Counted from the stretch's first letter, positions 42,977-53,000 are shown. The stretch is 64,000 nt of DNA from G963678445 sp963678445 (GCA_963678445.1 OY782877.1:2790001-2854000), one strand, 5' to 3'. Translations and numbers: made by a program. Notes: generated by a model from the sequence alone, not told the origin.

Positions 42977-43468
42977 ATGTATCGCTACACGGTTTTTACA
43001 AGTCCATTTTGTGAAGTCCTCTTGGTAGGTAATCCTTTAGGGATTACACATGTGCACTTGGATGCAGGAGAAGTGACGCAGCATTTCTCTATAGACTCCT
43101 CTTGGGTGCGCGATGACCTATTTTTCAAAGATATCGTCCAGCAGTTTCATGCCTATTTTTTGGGTAAACGACAGGATTTTGATATTCCCATTCAAGCTGA
43201 TGGGACGCCGTTTCAACAGCGCGTATGGCAAGAGTTGCGTAAAATACCCTATGGGGAACTCCGCACCTACAAAGATATCGCGATTGCCGTTAGTAACCCC
43301 AAAGCGGCAAGAGCGGTGGGGATGGCGAATAACAAAAATCCGGTTCCCTTGATTGTGCCCTGCCACCGTGTGATCGGCACAAATGGAAACCTGACTGGAT
43401 TTGCACCCGGACTAGCCCTCAAAGAAAAGCTGATTCAGCTCGAGCAACGATACAAGACATCGTTCTAA
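42977..43468 (+). CDS. ogt: Methylated-DNA-protein-cysteine S-methyltransferase
   Basis: Suicidal repair of O6-alkylguanine and O4-alkylthymine in DNA. It is 163 residues, ATG 42977 behind TAGGAG. Acceptor Cys129 is in PLIVPCHRVIGTNG. The helix-turn-helix and arginine finger are in YGELRTYKDIAIAV and ARAVGMANNKNP. The usual GYxGG loop reads GFAPGLALKEKL, typical of Ogt-like members. The N-terminal ribonuclease-like domain is short but present. Confidence 0.93.
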   Translation: MYRYTVFTSPFCEVLLVGNPLGITHVHLDAGEVTQHFSIDSSWVRDDLFFKDIVQQFHAYFLGKRQDFDIPIQADGTPFQQRVWQELRKIPYGELRTYKDIAIAVSNPKAARAVGMANNKNPVPLIVPCHRVIGTNGNLTGFAPGLALKEKLIQLEQRYKTSF

Positions 43469-43501
43469 AAGAGCTAGACGGAAAAGAATACCTGCTCGAA
43501 A

Positions 43502-43604
43502 TTAGTAACTGAAACCCCAAAAAACGTCATGACGATGAGCGATGGTAAGGGGTATATTTACTGGGTGTGGTCCTGGCCGCCTTGCGGTCGCTGGACTGCT
43601 TTAG
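43502..43604 (-). repeat. Dispersed ~104-bp repeat, copy 7 (intact ends)
   Basis: TTAG at both ends (43502-43505 and 43601-43604). It carries both 3' modules: GGGTGTGGTCCTGGCCGCC and then TTGCGGTCGCTGGACTGC. The A/T-rich middle is shortened. Confidence 0.82.
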
Positions 43605-43606
43605 TA

Positions 43607-43675
43607 AGACAAAGCGGGCGTTGCCCGGCTTAAAGGCGCTACGTTTTAGCAGGAGCGTGCTCGCCCGCTTTGTCT
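43607..43675. terminator. Large bidirectional hairpin between convergent genes
   Basis: AGACAAAGCGGGCG (43607-43620) pairs perfectly with CGCCCGCTTTGTCT (43662-43675). The 41-base apex has a further short CGCT/AGCG pairing. It lies between ogt and the cohesin-like gene ends. Confidence 0.6.
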
Positions 43676-43741
43676 ACATTTTATTTTCTTTGTATTCCTG
43701 AATCCACGATGCCGCGTTCAAAAATACAGACGGGGTTACGC

Positions 43742-44524
43742 CTAAAAAAGACTCATATTTCTTCTATGCTGTCGCGCAAAGAGGAGGACAAGTCCTAAAA
43801 ACACGGAAGCGTCGCCCAACAATCCTTCGGCCCTCGGGGTATTCCCTGCAGCACATCCCAATGCCGACAAAAATTTATCACCCTCAGCTTCACCCTCAGC
43901 TTCACCCTCAGCTTCACCCTCAGCTTCACCCTCAGCTTCACCCTCAGCTTCACCCTCAGCTTCACCCTCAGCTTCACCCTCACCCTCACCTTCTTCCTCA
44001 CCCTCAGCTTCACCCTCACCTTCACCTTCAGCTTCACCCTCACCTTCAGCTTCTTCGATAATCAGATATCCTGTATTAAGCACACATTCTACAAGACGAC
44101 CCGTACCGGTAGTCAGCATGGCCTCTTCTATGGTGATAGTGTATTGTATCGATGTCGTTGTATTCAGCGTACAGCGCAAACGTGCCAGTACACCATTCTG
44201 AATAGGAACCGCATTCATGCCGGCTATGACAATACGTATGCGACCGTTACTCCGTTGTTGAAAGGCGACCTCTTTCTCTGCCAAAGATGCCGCGTCTCCT
44301 TTCAACACAGTTTGTACCTGTATGTTTTCCGGATTGAAGCAGACGTCGAATTGCATGGCCGTTACTTCGTCACCTTCTACCTCGGAAAGGCCAACCGGTA
44401 TTTCTACTTCCGTTTCTTTTGTTGTTATGCGGGTTTCCTGTACATAGAGTGTCGCCGCTGTTGCTACACTGCATTGCAGCAGTAACAAGAGGCTTACTCC
44501 ATGTACGATATTCATAAGATTCAT
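43742..44524 (-). CDS. Cohesin-like surface protein with EGE-repeat stalk and C-terminal anchor
   Basis: About 260 residues from ATG 44524 (AGGAG at 7 bases). The signal peptide is IVHGVSLLLLLQCSVATA. Residues about 20-140 look like a cohesin/type III-CNA beta domain (EVEIPVGLS, AMQFDVCFNPENIQVQTVLKG, GVLARLRCTLN). A 60-residue Glu-Gly-Ala stalk follows. The C-terminus has LGCAAGNTP, GD, a hydrophobic helix (ASVFLGLVLLFA) and RQHRRN, a layout like CTERM sorting signals. Cohesins bind dockerins, and two dockerin proteins are encoded just upstream on the same strand. The frame extends to 44626, but only the 44524 start gives a clean signal peptide. Confidence 0.75.
   Translation of the reverse strand: MNLMNIVHGVSLLLLLQCSVATAATLYVQETRITTKETEVEIPVGLSEVEGDEVTAMQFDVCFNPENIQVQTVLKGDAASLAEKEVAFQQRSNGRIRIVIAGMNAVPIQNGVLARLRCTLNTTTSIQYTITIEEAMLTTGTGRLVECVLNTGYLIIEEAEGEGEAEGEGEGEAEGEEEGEGEGEAEGEAEGEAEGEAEGEAEGEAEGEAEGEAEGDKFLSALGCAAGNTPRAEGLLGDASVFLGLVLLFARQHRRNMSLF
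43881..43977 (+). repeat. 12-bp tandem repeat within the cohesin-like gene
   Basis: Eight perfect units of CCTCAGCTTCAC in a row, with degenerate units to about 44055. They encode the (EAEG)n stalk on the minus strand. The perfect units suggest recent expansion. Confidence 0.9.
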
Positions 44525-44595
44525 TAGGCTACTCCTGGTATTATTTTGCTTTGTGGGGATTACAGAAGAAAGTGATATGTTGTATGTTATTTTTT

Positions 44596-45711
44596 TCATC
44601 GCAGTGTCCGGCCTTTTCTGAACCACACTATCAGCCCCAGTAGAAGGAGTAGCAGGGCTGCAGTGAGGCTACCCAAATGCTGTTTCCCAAAGTCTATACG
44701 ATGAAAAATATCCTTTGTCCCTGTTTCCTGCATAGCAGCTGATGTGGCTCTGAGCGATTGCCGTTCCACACCTTCCTGTTGTCCCTGCGTAAAGCTCACT
44801 GCGGCGATTTTATCCCTCAAACGCCTGTTTTTTATCACACGGTGCTGCGCAACAGCTTGCGATTGTCTGTTCGCTTCCATACCCTTATGTGCAACCTGCG
44901 CGGAGGCCGTTGTAGTAGAACGGGACGTCTTTTTCTGGATAGCAATCGCTTTTTTTGTTCTTTCAGCGGCGGTACGCATCGTTGTTGGAGAAGCGGCATT
45001 CCCTCGCTGATGAAATTGCGACACAACGCCCACATTCCTGTGCGATGCCATGGTGGACAGTTCAGGATGCGTGCTTTCTGTCTCTGAAGGATGTATTACT
45101 TCCGATGTTTTTCCCTCGTTTTCCTTTTTATGTGCATCTTCCTTTGCGGGTGTGCTTTCAGCTTTCGAAGTTCTTTTTTCTTTCTGTGACTTTTCTTCGC
45201 TTTCTGATGCGTTCGTTTCCAAAATAGACGGCTCGAAGAGCATTACGGCGTCGTGGCTATAGGTTGGAATCGGATTGCCGTATGGGTCCGCCATCACGAC
45301 GTTGCTTAACAGCAACTCCACGGATAGATTCGTTTCCGGGCGAATAGAGAGGTATATCCTGGCCACTTCACCGGGCTGGATGGCGTTCAGGTTGAGCCCG
45401 GCAACCAATACATCACTTTGATTGGGTCCGATATGTACATTGACATTTTTCTGCGCTGAAACAGCCTGCGCACCGGGTTCAACGTACAGCAACGTTGCCC
45501 CGCCAGCAGGATAATACAACTGAAACTGTACCCCTGCCACACGGGTATCTTCATCCAGCTGTAAAAACACCGGAATGAGGGTTTCCGCTGTACTGCCCTG
45601 CGGTTGGCCGAACACAAGCGACGCACCAAATGCTGGCATAACCAGCCACCACGACGCCAACCCGAAAAGGGCCAAAAGTATCGTGATGCGATAATTATAT
45701 TTTTTCTGCAT
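44596..45711 (-). CDS. Cohesin-like protein with Lys/Ser/Thr-rich linker and C-terminal membrane anchor
   Basis: 371 residues, ATG 45711. The signal peptide is ITILLALFGLASWWLVMPAFG. Residues about 30-155 resemble a cohesin fold (LIPVFLQLDEDTRVAGVQFQLYYP, VNVHIGPNQSDVLVAGLNLNA, GEVARIYLSIRP). A long charged linker (about 165-330) is rich in Lys, Ser, Thr and Gln. The end has a single membrane helix (LTAALLLLLLGLIVWF) and RKGRTLR, so it should be anchored with the cohesin outside. It is 72 bases from the next cohesin-like gene and follows the dockerin genes in the same direction. Confidence 0.7.
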   Translation of the reverse strand: MQKKYNYRITILLALFGLASWWLVMPAFGASLVFGQPQGSTAETLIPVFLQLDEDTRVAGVQFQLYYPAGGATLLYVEPGAQAVSAQKNVNVHIGPNQSDVLVAGLNLNAIQPGEVARIYLSIRPETNLSVELLLSNVVMADPYGNPIPTYSHDAVMLFEPSILETNASESEEKSQKEKRTSKAESTPAKEDAHKKENEGKTSEVIHPSETESTHPELSTMASHRNVGVVSQFHQRGNAASPTTMRTAAERTKKAIAIQKKTSRSTTTASAQVAHKGMEANRQSQAVAQHRVIKNRRLRDKIAAVSFTQGQQEGVERQSLRATSAAMQETGTKDIFHRIDFGKQHLGSLTAALLLLLLGLIVWFRKGRTLR

Positions 45712-45866
45712 AACCTACCTCCTATGGGAGCAAGCTTAATCCCCAAAACGAATTTTTGAGGTGAGGAGGGGTGCCAAAGCACAGGCCCTCCCCACCGGTA
45801 TGCGTTTCGAAGTTCAACTTGTTTGTCCACGTAAGACAGTATTTACTTGCGTAGTTCAAGTATGTC

Positions 45867-48128
45867 TTAGTGAATCCAGAGGGTCGGCACGTACGGCTCC
45901 GTATCGCTATACGTAGGCACACCGTCATTGTCTCCATCATAATCGACCACATCGGCTACATCATCCGCATCCGTATCCCAGTCGGTTGCCGCATGCGAAT
46001 CATATATATTGGCGACGGTATCGTTGTCATCGTCTTGCGTCCAATCGGGATAGCCGTCATGGTTCATATCCAGATAGTGGATTCTACCGACTTGAATGAA
46101 ATAGGGGTCGAGACAATCACGGATTCCATTTTGGCCATTTGCATACCAGGTGCGATCGGTACTATATAGACCACAAGCTGAATCATGGCCACTATCATAG
46201 GAACGGAAGTTGTTTGCTATTGCCTCCAGGAGAGGAACCTGGCCAGCAACCATGAGCGTGTCATACCCTGTTTCTTGCGCCCATGAAGCGGCTGTAGTCA
46301 GGTATATATCTACAAAGGGTTGGAGAAAGTCTATAATGGAGTTGTTGTCCTCGTCTTTCCAGATGATATCACGTCCAGAAAACGATGGGTATTGTGCAAG
46401 GAAACTATTGGCAACCTGTTGTGAGAGTTGGTTTACCAGGTTTTGAATACCTTCCTTCTCGCCGAATTCTTCAAAGGCGATCATAGCTGCAAAGGCAGCA
46501 CATCGATGGAAGACGGCGGTATCAGCAGGGCTGACCTGTGTAAGCTGGGAAGAGGCCCAGCAATCGGAAAAAGAAAAAATATCATATGGCCGAGGTATTT
46601 CCAGGTTGTAGGAATTACTTAGCCAAGAGTACTGGATGCGGGACAGTACGCCCTTGACTCTATCTATTCCTCCGTTTTCATACTGCTCAAAATGTTCGTT
46701 GTTAAGCATCGTCGGAAGCGTAGATAGCGTTTTTTCTAGTTTTTCCAAAGTAGTATTTACTACTGAAAGCCGTTGTCCCTCAGTGCTGTTGGGGTACGTG
46801 CTGGCGAGCAGAAGCGGAAGTTGGGCGGAAAAATACTGTAGAATTTCGTTCCGTGTTTGGAATCGATTTACATCATCCACAACGGGGTGTTCCCAACTGA
46901 ATCCCTGTTGATACGCGTACTCGAGGATCTGTAGTGTCCATGAGACGGATTCACAATACTGCCTTTTAGACTCTTCCCGTAGTAATAGCCCGAATAGACT
47001 CTCTTGTTTTTGTCCCAGGAAAAATTGTTGGGGAATGGGCAACGTGCTGGGGATAGACTCAAATCCTTCGGATTCATGCGAATCGCGTATACCATTGCCA
47101 TTTTGATCTACATCATCGTAACTGTACCCCAGTAAAAAGGATAAGCGATTTTCCGCAACAAAAGCAGAACGTGACGAAAAGGGCCAGAGATCTGTGTCGT
47201 AGATTTCCGTCACAATGTCGTCAATCCGTGTTTGCGCTAATTCAAGGGGACCATTCTCTATAAAGGTCCGATATTCATCGAAATCTGAAAAGGGAAGTCC
47301 ATTTTCAGGGCATGCTTCGTCGGCAAGCGTAAAGCCCATTTGGATTAGATCCGTGAGTTCTTCTTCAGAAACCGCGTTGTAAAGCCCGGTGGCGTCTGCC
47401 ATATTTGCGACTAGCTCTGTCACATAGGAACGCATGAAGCCTTTTACGGCGCGTTCAAAAACAGGCTGGGAGATGCTCTGGATTTCGAAATCCGGGAATC
47501 CATCGGCTAGTTCAATGTCTTCGAAGATGTCGTTTTCAGAAAGCAAGACACCTTCGGAGTCTACATAGAGGATGCCTAAGTCGATTTCGCCGCCCTCAGA
47601 AAGGGTGGGTAAGGGGATGCTTGCAGAGAGGACGTCTTCGATGAGGAAGTGGAAGGTGCCGAGGGTGGCGCCGGTGGTGCTGTTGAGCAGAGCCATGGTC
47701 CAGCCTTGGTAGACATTGAGCGAGATGGAGAATGCGCCGGTGGTGGGGTCGACGGGGGTGCTGGTGGTGAGTCCGTCGTCAGATACGGCGCGTATCTCGA
47801 GGTTGTCGAGGGGTGACACATCGATCACGCCGGTGACCACTTTGTAGAGACTGGCGGTCTTGAGGGCGCTGTTGATGATGTGCTGCACGTCGCGAATGTC
47901 GAATGCGGCGTCGCCGTTGATATCCCCGGTTTTGCTGATATCGTCGGCGGTGAGCAGGGTGGAGATGCCGTTCTGCACGTCGCAGATGTCGATGACGCCG
48001 TCAAGATTGAGGTCACCCATGGCTTCGATGCCTTGCCCGAATACTTGGGGGGCGATCAGCAACATGGCAAGCAGCAGGGATACGCCAAGCTGCCCATATT
48101 GAGGTCTAAGGTTAATGTTGTTTTTCAT
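45867..48128 (-). CDS. Secreted dockerin-bearing protein with C-terminal Asp-rich calcium repeats
   Basis: 753 residues, ATG 48128 with GGAGA upstream. A signal peptide (LGVSLLLAMLLIAPQVFG) is followed directly by a type I dockerin at 38-90, with two calcium loops GDLNLDGVIDICDVQNGIS and GDINGDAAFDIRDVQHIIN. Residues 95-200 look like a beta-rich carboxypeptidase-regulatory-like domain. The large middle is helical and unrecognised. The end has thrombospondin-3-like Asp repeats (DMNHDGYPDWTQDDDNDTV, DTDADDVADVVDYDGDNDGV). It probably docks onto the cohesin-like proteins encoded downstream. The catalytic role, if any, is unknown. Confidence 0.8.
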   Translation of the reverse strand: MKNNINLRPQYGQLGVSLLLAMLLIAPQVFGQGIEAMGDLNLDGVIDICDVQNGISTLLTADDISKTGDINGDAAFDIRDVQHIINSALKTASLYKVVTGVIDVSPLDNLEIRAVSDDGLTTSTPVDPTTGAFSISLNVYQGWTMALLNSTTGATLGTFHFLIEDVLSASIPLPTLSEGGEIDLGILYVDSEGVLLSENDIFEDIELADGFPDFEIQSISQPVFERAVKGFMRSYVTELVANMADATGLYNAVSEEELTDLIQMGFTLADEACPENGLPFSDFDEYRTFIENGPLELAQTRIDDIVTEIYDTDLWPFSSRSAFVAENRLSFLLGYSYDDVDQNGNGIRDSHESEGFESIPSTLPIPQQFFLGQKQESLFGLLLREESKRQYCESVSWTLQILEYAYQQGFSWEHPVVDDVNRFQTRNEILQYFSAQLPLLLASTYPNSTEGQRLSVVNTTLEKLEKTLSTLPTMLNNEHFEQYENGGIDRVKGVLSRIQYSWLSNSYNLEIPRPYDIFSFSDCWASSQLTQVSPADTAVFHRCAAFAAMIAFEEFGEKEGIQNLVNQLSQQVANSFLAQYPSFSGRDIIWKDEDNNSIIDFLQPFVDIYLTTAASWAQETGYDTLMVAGQVPLLEAIANNFRSYDSGHDSACGLYSTDRTWYANGQNGIRDCLDPYFIQVGRIHYLDMNHDGYPDWTQDDDNDTVANIYDSHAATDWDTDADDVADVVDYDGDNDGVPTYSDTEPYVPTLWIH

Positions 48129-48372
48129 GATTATTCTCCAGGGGCGTGTTAAGGCCCCATTTTATAGTTCTATGTTTGGTTGTCTCGATATATATCAAGG
48201 ATATTTGAGACGTAATTTACCTGCATACGATTTAAGTACGTGGGGATACAGATATCCCATTGAAAAGGGTGTGGTGTGTGCCGGGGCGCATGGCGCGGAG
48301 CCAGCGTTATACGGTGCGCTTCGCCGGTATGCGCTGTGCGCACATAACGGGATGTGTAGATACACTTCACCC

Positions 48373-48867
48373 TTAGGCGAGGTGAGGAGGTGCGTTGGGA
48401 CTTTGCCCCCATAGGTAATGGAGGGCTTTGGGTTGGGAGAGGGTATGCGCAATCGCATGCGTGGTGCGTGGTGCGACAATATCTTCCTTGTCTTCTACCA
48501 CGACCGGATTCAGCGATAGTGCAAATGTGTAGAGGATGCGCCAGTGCGGTGCCTGTGTTGGCACAATGCCGTCCGGCAAGGGAGAGGCAGGTACGTTGGC
48601 TGGCATAGGCGCATTGGAGGCGGTTGCAGCACGTTTGGCAAGGAGCCGCTGCAGGTCACAGATGTCGATTTTGCCGTCGCGGGTAACATCCAGACGCGTG
48701 GCGGGCTGCTTGGCTTGCAGACCCGACAGCATCATCTGTACATCGCGCACATTGATGGCGCCATCAGCGTTGACGTCTGCGGCATCTGTGCGAATAGGCA
48801 ACACCTCAACCACAGCGGCGAGCAACAAAGTCGCCACGATGAGTAGTGTTGTCCATTTATGTCGCAT
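48373..48867 (-). CDS. Small secreted dockerin protein
   Basis: 164 residues from ATG 48867 behind GGAGG. The signal peptide is TTLLIVATLLLAAVVEVLP. Residues 30-80 form a type I dockerin: DVNADGAINVRDVQMMLSGL and LDVTRDGKIDICDLQRLLAK, both with calcium-loop aspartates. The rest is a proline/alanine-rich linker and a short tail with no known domain. It is first in the four-gene same-strand cluster of dockerin and cohesin proteins, 244 bases before the next. Confidence 0.75.
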   Translation of the reverse strand: MRHKWTTLLIVATLLLAAVVEVLPIRTDAADVNADGAINVRDVQMMLSGLQAKQPATRLDVTRDGKIDICDLQRLLAKRAATASNAPMPANVPASPLPDGIVPTQAPHWRILYTFALSLNPVVVEDKEDIVAPRTTHAIAHTLSQPKALHYLWGQSPNAPPHLA

Positions 48868-48945
48868 ATCAATCCTCCGTAAATTTAGGATACTGTATTT
48901 TCGGGTGATTGTCAAGTAATAAGTTCGTAAGAATAAAGCTCCTCT

Positions 48946-49605
48946 TTACAGGCCGCCCTGGATGCCTCTGCGCAGGATGGTGTAGGATTCGAGGAGCAGG
49001 TTTTCAACGCGTTGCCAGTCGGCGTTGACGCCGCCCTGGTCGCGTACTTGGGCGGCTTTTGCACGGAGATAGGCGGCACGATCGATATCGGGGTTACGGG
49101 ATCCGTAGAGTTTGCCGTAGAGCACGGCGATGAGTTCGCCGACTTGTGCGGGGCTCTCCTGACCGGGGGTGCGGCGGGCTACCCACCAGGCGAGTTCAGC
49201 TTTGGCCAGGTCGTAGGCGTCCCAGTTGCGTCCGCATGCTTCGCCCAGGCGGGCGTAGGCGTCTTCGAGGTAGGGCAACACTTCGCGTCTGTAATCGCCG
49301 CCGTGGTTTCCGCCAAAGGTCATTGCGCCTAAAGCCATGGGTTCCACGATTTCGTAGGCGGTCTTGAGGGAGGCGCCGAATTGGGTGCGCATCAGTACGA
49401 GCATTTCTACACCAAGGTCTGCACCGCGGCCTTCGTAGTAGGCCTGCCACATGCGGGTTTCGGAGGCGGCGACTTGGGCGGGGTTAAAGTCTTCGTTGAG
49501 GCCGCGGTCGTGAAAAACGATGTACCAGCCTACAGTGGCTCCACCGAGTAACAGGATGAGGATGAAAGCGACACAGATGAGCAGGATTCTTCGTAACCAG
49601 TACAT
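48946..49605 (-). CDS. Membrane-anchored protein of unknown function
   Basis: 219 residues, ATG 49605. One N-terminal membrane helix (ILLICVAFILILLLGGATVGWYI) is followed by a soluble, helical extracytoplasmic part (YYEGRGADLGVEMLVLMRTQ, RNWDAYDLAKAELAWWVARR). I know no family for it. It reads in the same direction as the dockerin genes but is 78 bases ahead of the first, so it may head that operon. A dispersed repeat copy lies 17 bases upstream of its start. Confidence 0.65.
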   Translation of the reverse strand: MYWLRRILLICVAFILILLLGGATVGWYIVFHDRGLNEDFNPAQVAASETRMWQAYYEGRGADLGVEMLVLMRTQFGASLKTAYEIVEPMALGAMTFGGNHGGDYRREVLPYLEDAYARLGEACGRNWDAYDLAKAELAWWVARRTPGQESPAQVGELIAVLYGKLYGSRNPDIDRAAYLRAKAAQVRDQGGVNADWQRVENLLLESYTILRRGIQGGL

Positions 49606-49622
49606 AGGCGTTTCTCCTTATT

Positions 49623-49723
49623 CTAAGGTGGCCAGGGACACACCCAGGAAATATGGCTCTGACCGTACCTAACCACAGTAAAAATTTTCTGTTTTTTATA
49701 AAACGCTTCAACGTTAAGTCACT
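49623..49723 (+). repeat. Dispersed ~104-bp repeat, copy 8
   Basis: Starts CTAAGGTGGCCAGGGACACACC and ends TTAAGTCACT. The core GGCTCTGACCGTACCTAACC and the tract AAAATTTTCTGTTTTTTATA are present. Only the GTGGCC-type 3' module is present. Confidence 0.82.
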
Positions 49724-49924
49724 GAAAATATGTCTTGCCTGCACTGTAACGAAAGTAGCGTCAAGTTTTATGTTTTGTACCTATATAACGTTGTGCGCTG
49801 TGTAAAGGTTTACGGGGAATAATTTTTTGCGACTATGGACTGGTGTAAAAACTGCTGGAACTATAGGGAGTTGTTTCGTATTATAGGTTTTGTCAGGTTC
49901 TGTACTGGGGAGATTGGGGATTTG

Positions 49925-50041
49925 GGGACTGACAATCCAGAGGTGGCCGTGGAAACGAAGTTTTTGTGATGGCCAGAGAGGGTCGGGACTATACTGTTTG
50001 AGCGTGGTGCTGGTCACTTGGTTGTGGCCTTGGCCACTTTA
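49925..50041 (-). repeat. Dispersed repeat, copy 9 (diverged)
   Basis: Reverse orientation: GGACTGACAATCC, GGAAACGAAGTTTTTGTGAT, GGCCAGAGAGGGTCGGGACTAT, then GTGGTGCTGGTCAC and GTTGTGGCCTTGGCCAC modules. It is about 200 bases from copy 8 in opposite orientation, just before the Ig-domain gene. Confidence 0.65.
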
Positions 50042-50096
50042 TGCATAGGCTGCGGGAATGCGTGAGGGGTGTCGCTGAATTTAGGAGAGCAGAACG

Positions 50097-53000
50097 GTGA
50101 ATAGATCTCAATTGGAGTTGTGTTGGGCTATGGCGATGTTGTTGGTGGTGTTGGGGGTGGGGAGCGCTATGGCTGCTGAGATAGATACGGAAGAGATTTT
50201 CGTACATGTTTTACGAGCGGAAGCGCCGGGGGTATCGCCGGATGTTGTCGATCGCGATGAAGATGGTATTGCGGATCGTGCACAGTTCCGTTTGTTGGAT
50301 GCCGTGCTGAATGGGGATGCCGCACCGCACCATGCGTTGGTGTTGACCACGTACACTTTTAATCAGGTGAAGGTAACCCAGACAATCTCTGTCGATGTGC
50401 TGACGTGTGCGTTGTGGCAGGTGCAGTATGGTTTTTCCTGTTCGGACTACATAAATTATGCTGCAGCGCAGTTTACCATGGGAGGTCAGTCGTCGCTGGA
50501 CCAAATGTTGGCGTGGTTGCAGGGGCAGGGGGTGACTTTGGGGACGGAAGGCTATAATGACGCGATGGGGGCGTATTTTCAGGCGGATGCCGATCTGGAT
50601 GGAGATGGTTTCTCGAATCTGGCAGAGTATGAGGCGTCGTGCCAGGATATAGATACCTATGTGACAGCGGCGATGGATCCTGCGGTGACGCCGGAGACGT
50701 TGCCGGCGTGTCCGCAGGAGGGCTTTGCGATTACGGAACAGCCGCAGGGGGCATTGAAGTATGCGGGAAATTCGCATACTTTTCATATAGCGGTTCGGGA
50801 TGCGGTAGGTGAGGTGACGTATCAATGGTATCGGGATGATATGCCCATTGGGGGAAGCATGGACACGTTGCGTTTACAGGCATTGTTGCCGGGAGACTCG
50901 GGCGTGTATCGCTGTGAGGTTCAGGATACGGAAAATACGTTGGTATCGGATAGTGTGGAGTTGGTGGTGGCGACACATATGCGAATTGTTTCTGATGTTT
51001 TGTCTGCGCAGGTTTTGGTAGGGGGAACGCATACGTTTTCGGTAGATGTGCTGGGGGGATTAACGCCGCTGCATTATGTATGGACGCGGGATGGGGTGGT
51101 AGTAGGCGAGGATGCGCCTGCTTTGACCATAAGTGAGGCGACGTTGGCGGATGCAGGGAAGTATCGATGCCTGGTTTCAGATCAGTTTGAGGTGTTGGCA
51201 TCGTCGGAGGGCGTGCTGGAGGTATTAGAACCCCTTTCGTTTGAGCAACAACCCGAAGATGCGGTTGGGCGTAGTGGGGAAAGCCATACTTTTGCAGTAA
51301 CCGTCGCAGGCGGCGACGGCGCGCCTACTTATCAATGGTATAAGGATGGACATCCTGTAGGCGAAAACATGCCGACGTTGGTCCTCTCCCCTTTGACGGA
51401 AAATACCGCCGGAACCTATTGGTGCGTGGTGTCGAACGCATTGGAATCCGTGGAAAGTGCCCATGCCGTTTTGACGGTAGTTCTTTCCTGTTATGCGGAC
51501 GCCCCCGACTGCGAATGTACGCCCGTCTCGATCGATGCGCAGTTGGAATCGTCGCTAGGGCAATTGTATGGCATCAGCCTGATCGATCTGGATACGGATA
51601 CGGCGGATACAGATGAGAACAGCATTATGGATGGCGCGCATGCGCGCTTTTTGGATTATGTGCTACTGCATCCTGAGCTGCCGATTCACTGTTGTGTGCA
51701 AAAGGCCTATCACCACAATGTTCAAGCGGCTAACCAGATTGCCGATCAAGTGCCGGGGATTTATTTCAGCACGCTGATTGCACGGGGCGTGTTCGTTAAC
51801 ACAACAGCGGGCTTGGCCACCATTGGCGAAAAGGCTACACTGGATATCTTATTGGGTTCTGTGGATATGCTACCGGGTTTCCCCGTGATTGCCCCGGATG
51901 TGTTTGACAGATCAGCGGCTCCGTGGTTGGCCTACAATGGCGACGCTGACCGTGATGGGGTTTCCAATGCGGGTGAATTTAATGCGGTGCGAAAAGCGGG
52001 AGGCAACTTTGAACAATTCATCCAGGCTGCGTTGGATTTTAATCAACGTCTGGACGGTGGCGGATGTGAACCCTGCGCGGGTGCATTTCGTCCAATACTG
52101 TTAGTAGGCGGTCGTTGGGCAGCCGACGCCTACGTTTCCGAGATATATGAAGCTGTGCTGCGGGATTACAATTTTCCGCAGTACAAAATGATTGGCTCTT
52201 TAACTACAATGAGCCTGCCCACCGCTATTTCATGGAGTGAAGATAATGGGGGACAGCAGGAGCGGCTGTCCTACATGCTGGAATCCTTCCCCACAGTAGA
52301 GGCGGTCCATATGATTTTTGGCGCGGAAGATGTAATCGAGCTTGCAATGGACAAGAACCTGAATTCGCTTTCGGATAGCGATTTGCAGGCGCGTTTGACT
52401 GAAATTCAAGGCGCTATCGCATCGATCGTAGACTATATACAAAGCCTGCGTAACGATATTCCTATCGTTTTAGCCGGTTTGGATTATCTCGACCCCGCAT
52501 TAATTAAAGCACATTACCCGAAATACGATTTAAAGAGTACCGCGCAGTCTCGTTTTAATTATGCTATGACTGTTTTAGGCGAAAAAATTCGCGAAATCGC
52601 GAACAATCGGGACAATTGCTACTATGTGCACAATTGGGGTGTGCTGCAGTATCGTTTAGGAAACCCACCCCATTGGGAAGTAGGAGGCGTGCCCTATCCT
52701 GGTGGCGCACCTGGCTATAGTCCGTATCCCGGTGGCGCACCCGATTTCCCAAGTCCGTCGGCAGCCTATAAAAATGCAGATGGTTGGGTGCCAACTGATG
52801 ATGCTGCCTATTGGATATTCGAAAATGCAGTAACAGAGTATTACCAATACTGGTTGGTCCCCGGTGAAGTGGAGGGAGAGGAGGAAGGAGAAGTAGAAGG
52901 GGCACAGGAAGGGGAAGAAGAAGGAGAAGATGAAGGGGAAGTAGAAGGAGAGGATGAGGGCGAAGAAGAGGGGGAAGAAGAAGGAGAGGTCCCGGTAGGC

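Noticed and set aside
43607..43675. Integron attC site
   Set aside because: The ends do not match the RYYYAAC/GTTRRRY core sites and the stem is perfect, unlike attC. No integrase is present.
43881..44055. CRISPR-like array
   Set aside because: The repeats are 12 bp, contiguous and coding, with no spacers and no cas genes.
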